Origin: Burkholderiales bacterium
Lineage (GTDB): Bacteria > Pseudomonadota > Gammaproteobacteria > Burkholderiales > Casimicrobiaceae
Assembly (NCBI GenBank): GCA_025935435.1
Contig: JAICVH010000185.1
Coordinates: 1 to 5,692, forward strand
Length of the DNA: 5,692 bases
Reading direction: 5' to 3'
Shown piece after piece: positions 4,437 to 5,692 of this stretch. The notes under the pieces were generated by a model, which saw nothing but the letters and a program-made list of their open reading frames with translations, did no database searches and was not told the origin of the DNA. The position numbers and the translations under genes were made by a program. Every line of letters starts with the position of its first letter. Positions within the stretch are counted from its first letter, which is position 1.

Positions 4437-5692
4437 ATGGCCCTGACCCGCTCGATCAGTCGCTTGGACCTGGCACCGATGCCGCAGACGGTGGGCGATT
4501 CCATCGGCGTCGAGCGCGGGCCGCTGCTTGCGCTGTCGCAGCGCAAGCTCAATGCGCTCGGTACGCCGGTCGCGTATATCGATCGCAACCAGCGCTATCG
4601 ATTCGTCAACAAGGCGCTGCTCGACTGGTTCGGCAAGCGCGCCGACGAGGTGATCGGCCGCGAGATCATCGAAGTCATCGGTCGCGAGAGCTATCAGCTC
4701 TACCGCGCGTACATCGACGCTGCGCTCGGCGGCGAAAAGACCGGCTACGAATGGCAGCTCGCACTCCCGGGGCGCCAGCCGTTGTGGATGCGCGTCGACT
4801 ATTACCCCGACCGCAACCCGCAGGGACACATTCGCGGATTTCTAGCGACGTACAGCGACGTCGATCATCTGAAGCGCCTGGAGCTCGAAGCCGGTCAGCG
4901 CGAGCACCGGCTGCGTCTCGTCACCGATAGCGTCGGCCTGCCGATCCTGCACTTCGACCGGCAATTGCGGTTGCGCTTTGCGAACAAGCCGTTCGCCGAC
5001 TGGATCGGCGTGCCGGCCGAGGACCTGCTCGGTCATGCGCTGAGTGACTTCCTGCCTTCCGACGCGCTCACCGAGATGCAAGGCTACATCGAGCGCGCGT
5101 TCGCCGGCGCGACCGTCGCATACGAGCGACGCGAAAGGCGCGCATCGGGTGAACTGCGCTGGGTGCGCGTCACATTGTTCCCGGATCGCGAGATGGGTGG
5201 CCGCGTCGGCGGCGCATTCGTCGTGTGGAACGACATCGAGGACGATGTCCGCGTACGCGACGCGCTGAAATCGCAGCAGTCGCAGTTGCGCCTGTTCGCG
5301 GACAACATCCCGGGTCCGATCGCGTACCTCGACAAGAGCCTGCATTACACGTTCGTCAACCAGGCATTCGCGAACTGGGTATGCAAGCCGCAGGACGAGA
5401 TCTACGGCAAGACGCCGTTCGAGGTGATGGCGTCGGACGTCGCCGCATTCCTGCGACCGGTGTTGAAGCGCGCACAGGCGGGTGAGCACGTCGAGTACGA
5501 GCGTATCGGCCAGAACGCGAGTGGCCAGCGCCGCTGGATGCACGGTCGCATGGCGCCCGATCTCGATTCGACCGGCAAGGTACGCGGGCTGTATTGCACC
5601 GAGTACGACATTCACGACCTCAAGCAGACGGAGCAGGAGCTTGCCGCGCGCGAAAAGCAGCTGCGGCTTTTCACCGACAACATTCCCGAGCC
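4437..5692 (+). CDS. Multi-PAS domain sensor protein, N-terminal part (truncated by window edge)
   Basis: Signal-sensing protein; 418 complete codons are visible and the frame is still open at the window edge. After about 35 unstructured residues come three complete PAS/PAC units and the start of a fourth. PAS1 is about 36-147 (TPVAYIDRNQRYRFVN, later ATYSDVDHLK), PAS2 about 159-272 (GLPILHFDRQLRLRFAN, later VVWNDIED), PAS3 about 284-398 (GPIAYLDKSLHYTFVN, later TEYDIHDLKQ), and PAS4 begins near 408. Units recur every 125 residues with linkers ending in LRL(V/F)(T/A)D, the register typical of stacked PAS domains joined by signalling helices. There is no transmembrane segment or signal peptide so far, so it is probably cytosolic. 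No obvious haem- or flavin-binding residue (such as the LOV NCRFL motif) is present, so the ligand is unknown. In Burkholderia such stacks often precede GGDEF-EAL or histidine kinase modules; which applies here is outside the window. ATG 4437 is preferred over ATG 4290. Confidence 0.88.
   Translation, partial: MALTRSISRLDLAPMPQTVGDSIGVERGPLLALSQRKLNALGTPVAYIDRNQRYRFVNKALLDWFGKRADEVIGREIIEVIGRESYQLYRAYIDAALGGEKTGYEWQLALPGRQPLWMRVDYYPDRNPQGHIRGFLATYSDVDHLKRLELEAGQREHRLRLVTDSVGLPILHFDRQLRLRFANKPFADWIGVPAEDLLGHALSDFLPSDALTEMQGYIERAFAGATVAYERRERRASGELRWVRVTLFPDREMGGRVGGAFVVWNDIEDDVRVRDALKSQQSQLRLFADNIPGPIAYLDKSLHYTFVNQAFANWVCKPQDEIYGKTPFEVMASDVAAFLRPVLKRAQAGEHVEYERIGQNASGQRRWMHGRMAPDLDSTGKVRGLYCTEYDIHDLKQTEQELAAREKQLRLFTDNIPE

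Noticed and set aside
4842..5615. 257-codon minus-strand frame opposite the PAS gene
   Set aside because: The plus-strand frame encodes clear PAS repeats; the antisense product shows only repeat echoes of these (LVDER/VRDR patterns).
4437..5692. Haem or flavin (LOV) PAS sensor
   Set aside because: The conserved NCRFL cysteine motif is absent and no clear haem-ligand His stands out, so no cofactor is assigned.

Overview
The window is GC-rich with strong G/C preference at third codon positions. Its protein types (an O-acetylhomoserine sulfhydrylase, a YccU-type CoA-binding protein, a secreted beta/gamma-crystallin, an NhaD/CitMHS-like antiporter and a multi-PAS sensor) fit a beta-proteobacterium, most likely Burkholderia or Paraburkholderia. 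That assignment is recalled from family resemblance and composition, not from a search. It reads as ordinary chromosomal DNA: I saw no transposase, integrase, tRNA, rRNA or CRISPR array.

Layout: four genes run leftward on the minus strand and one runs rightward. From the left edge these are: an O-acetylhomoserine aminocarboxypropyltransferase (38-1324, minus); a CoA-binding Rossmann protein (1426-1923, minus, no ATG start available); a strong hairpin terminator (1959-1990); a secreted two-domain beta/gamma-crystallin protein (1997-2653, minus); an 11-bp hairpin (2711-2742); a Na+/H+ antiporter-type membrane protein (2769-4133, minus); a divergent intergenic region (4134-4436) holding the antiporter's promoter-like -10 box and a structured leader; and the first 418 codons of a multi-PAS sensor protein (4437 to the right edge, plus), whose output domain lies outside the window. 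Positions 1-37 lie past the stop of the first gene and hold nothing I can identify.

The genes do not form one pathway. The sulfhydrylase belongs to methionine/homocysteine synthesis, and the CoA-binding protein upstream may be co-transcribed with it. The crystallin protein has its own strong ribosome binding site and its own terminator, so it is probably a separate unit from the genes on either side. The antiporter and the PAS protein diverge from a shared region of about 300 bp. The most interesting non-coding signal is the antiporter leader: about 90 nt with four mutually complementary pentamers, a perfect hairpin just before the start codon, and a CCUCCU stretch where a Shine-Dalgarno sequence would be expected. 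It could be a cis-regulatory RNA. I found no clear sign of a wholly new multi-gene system.
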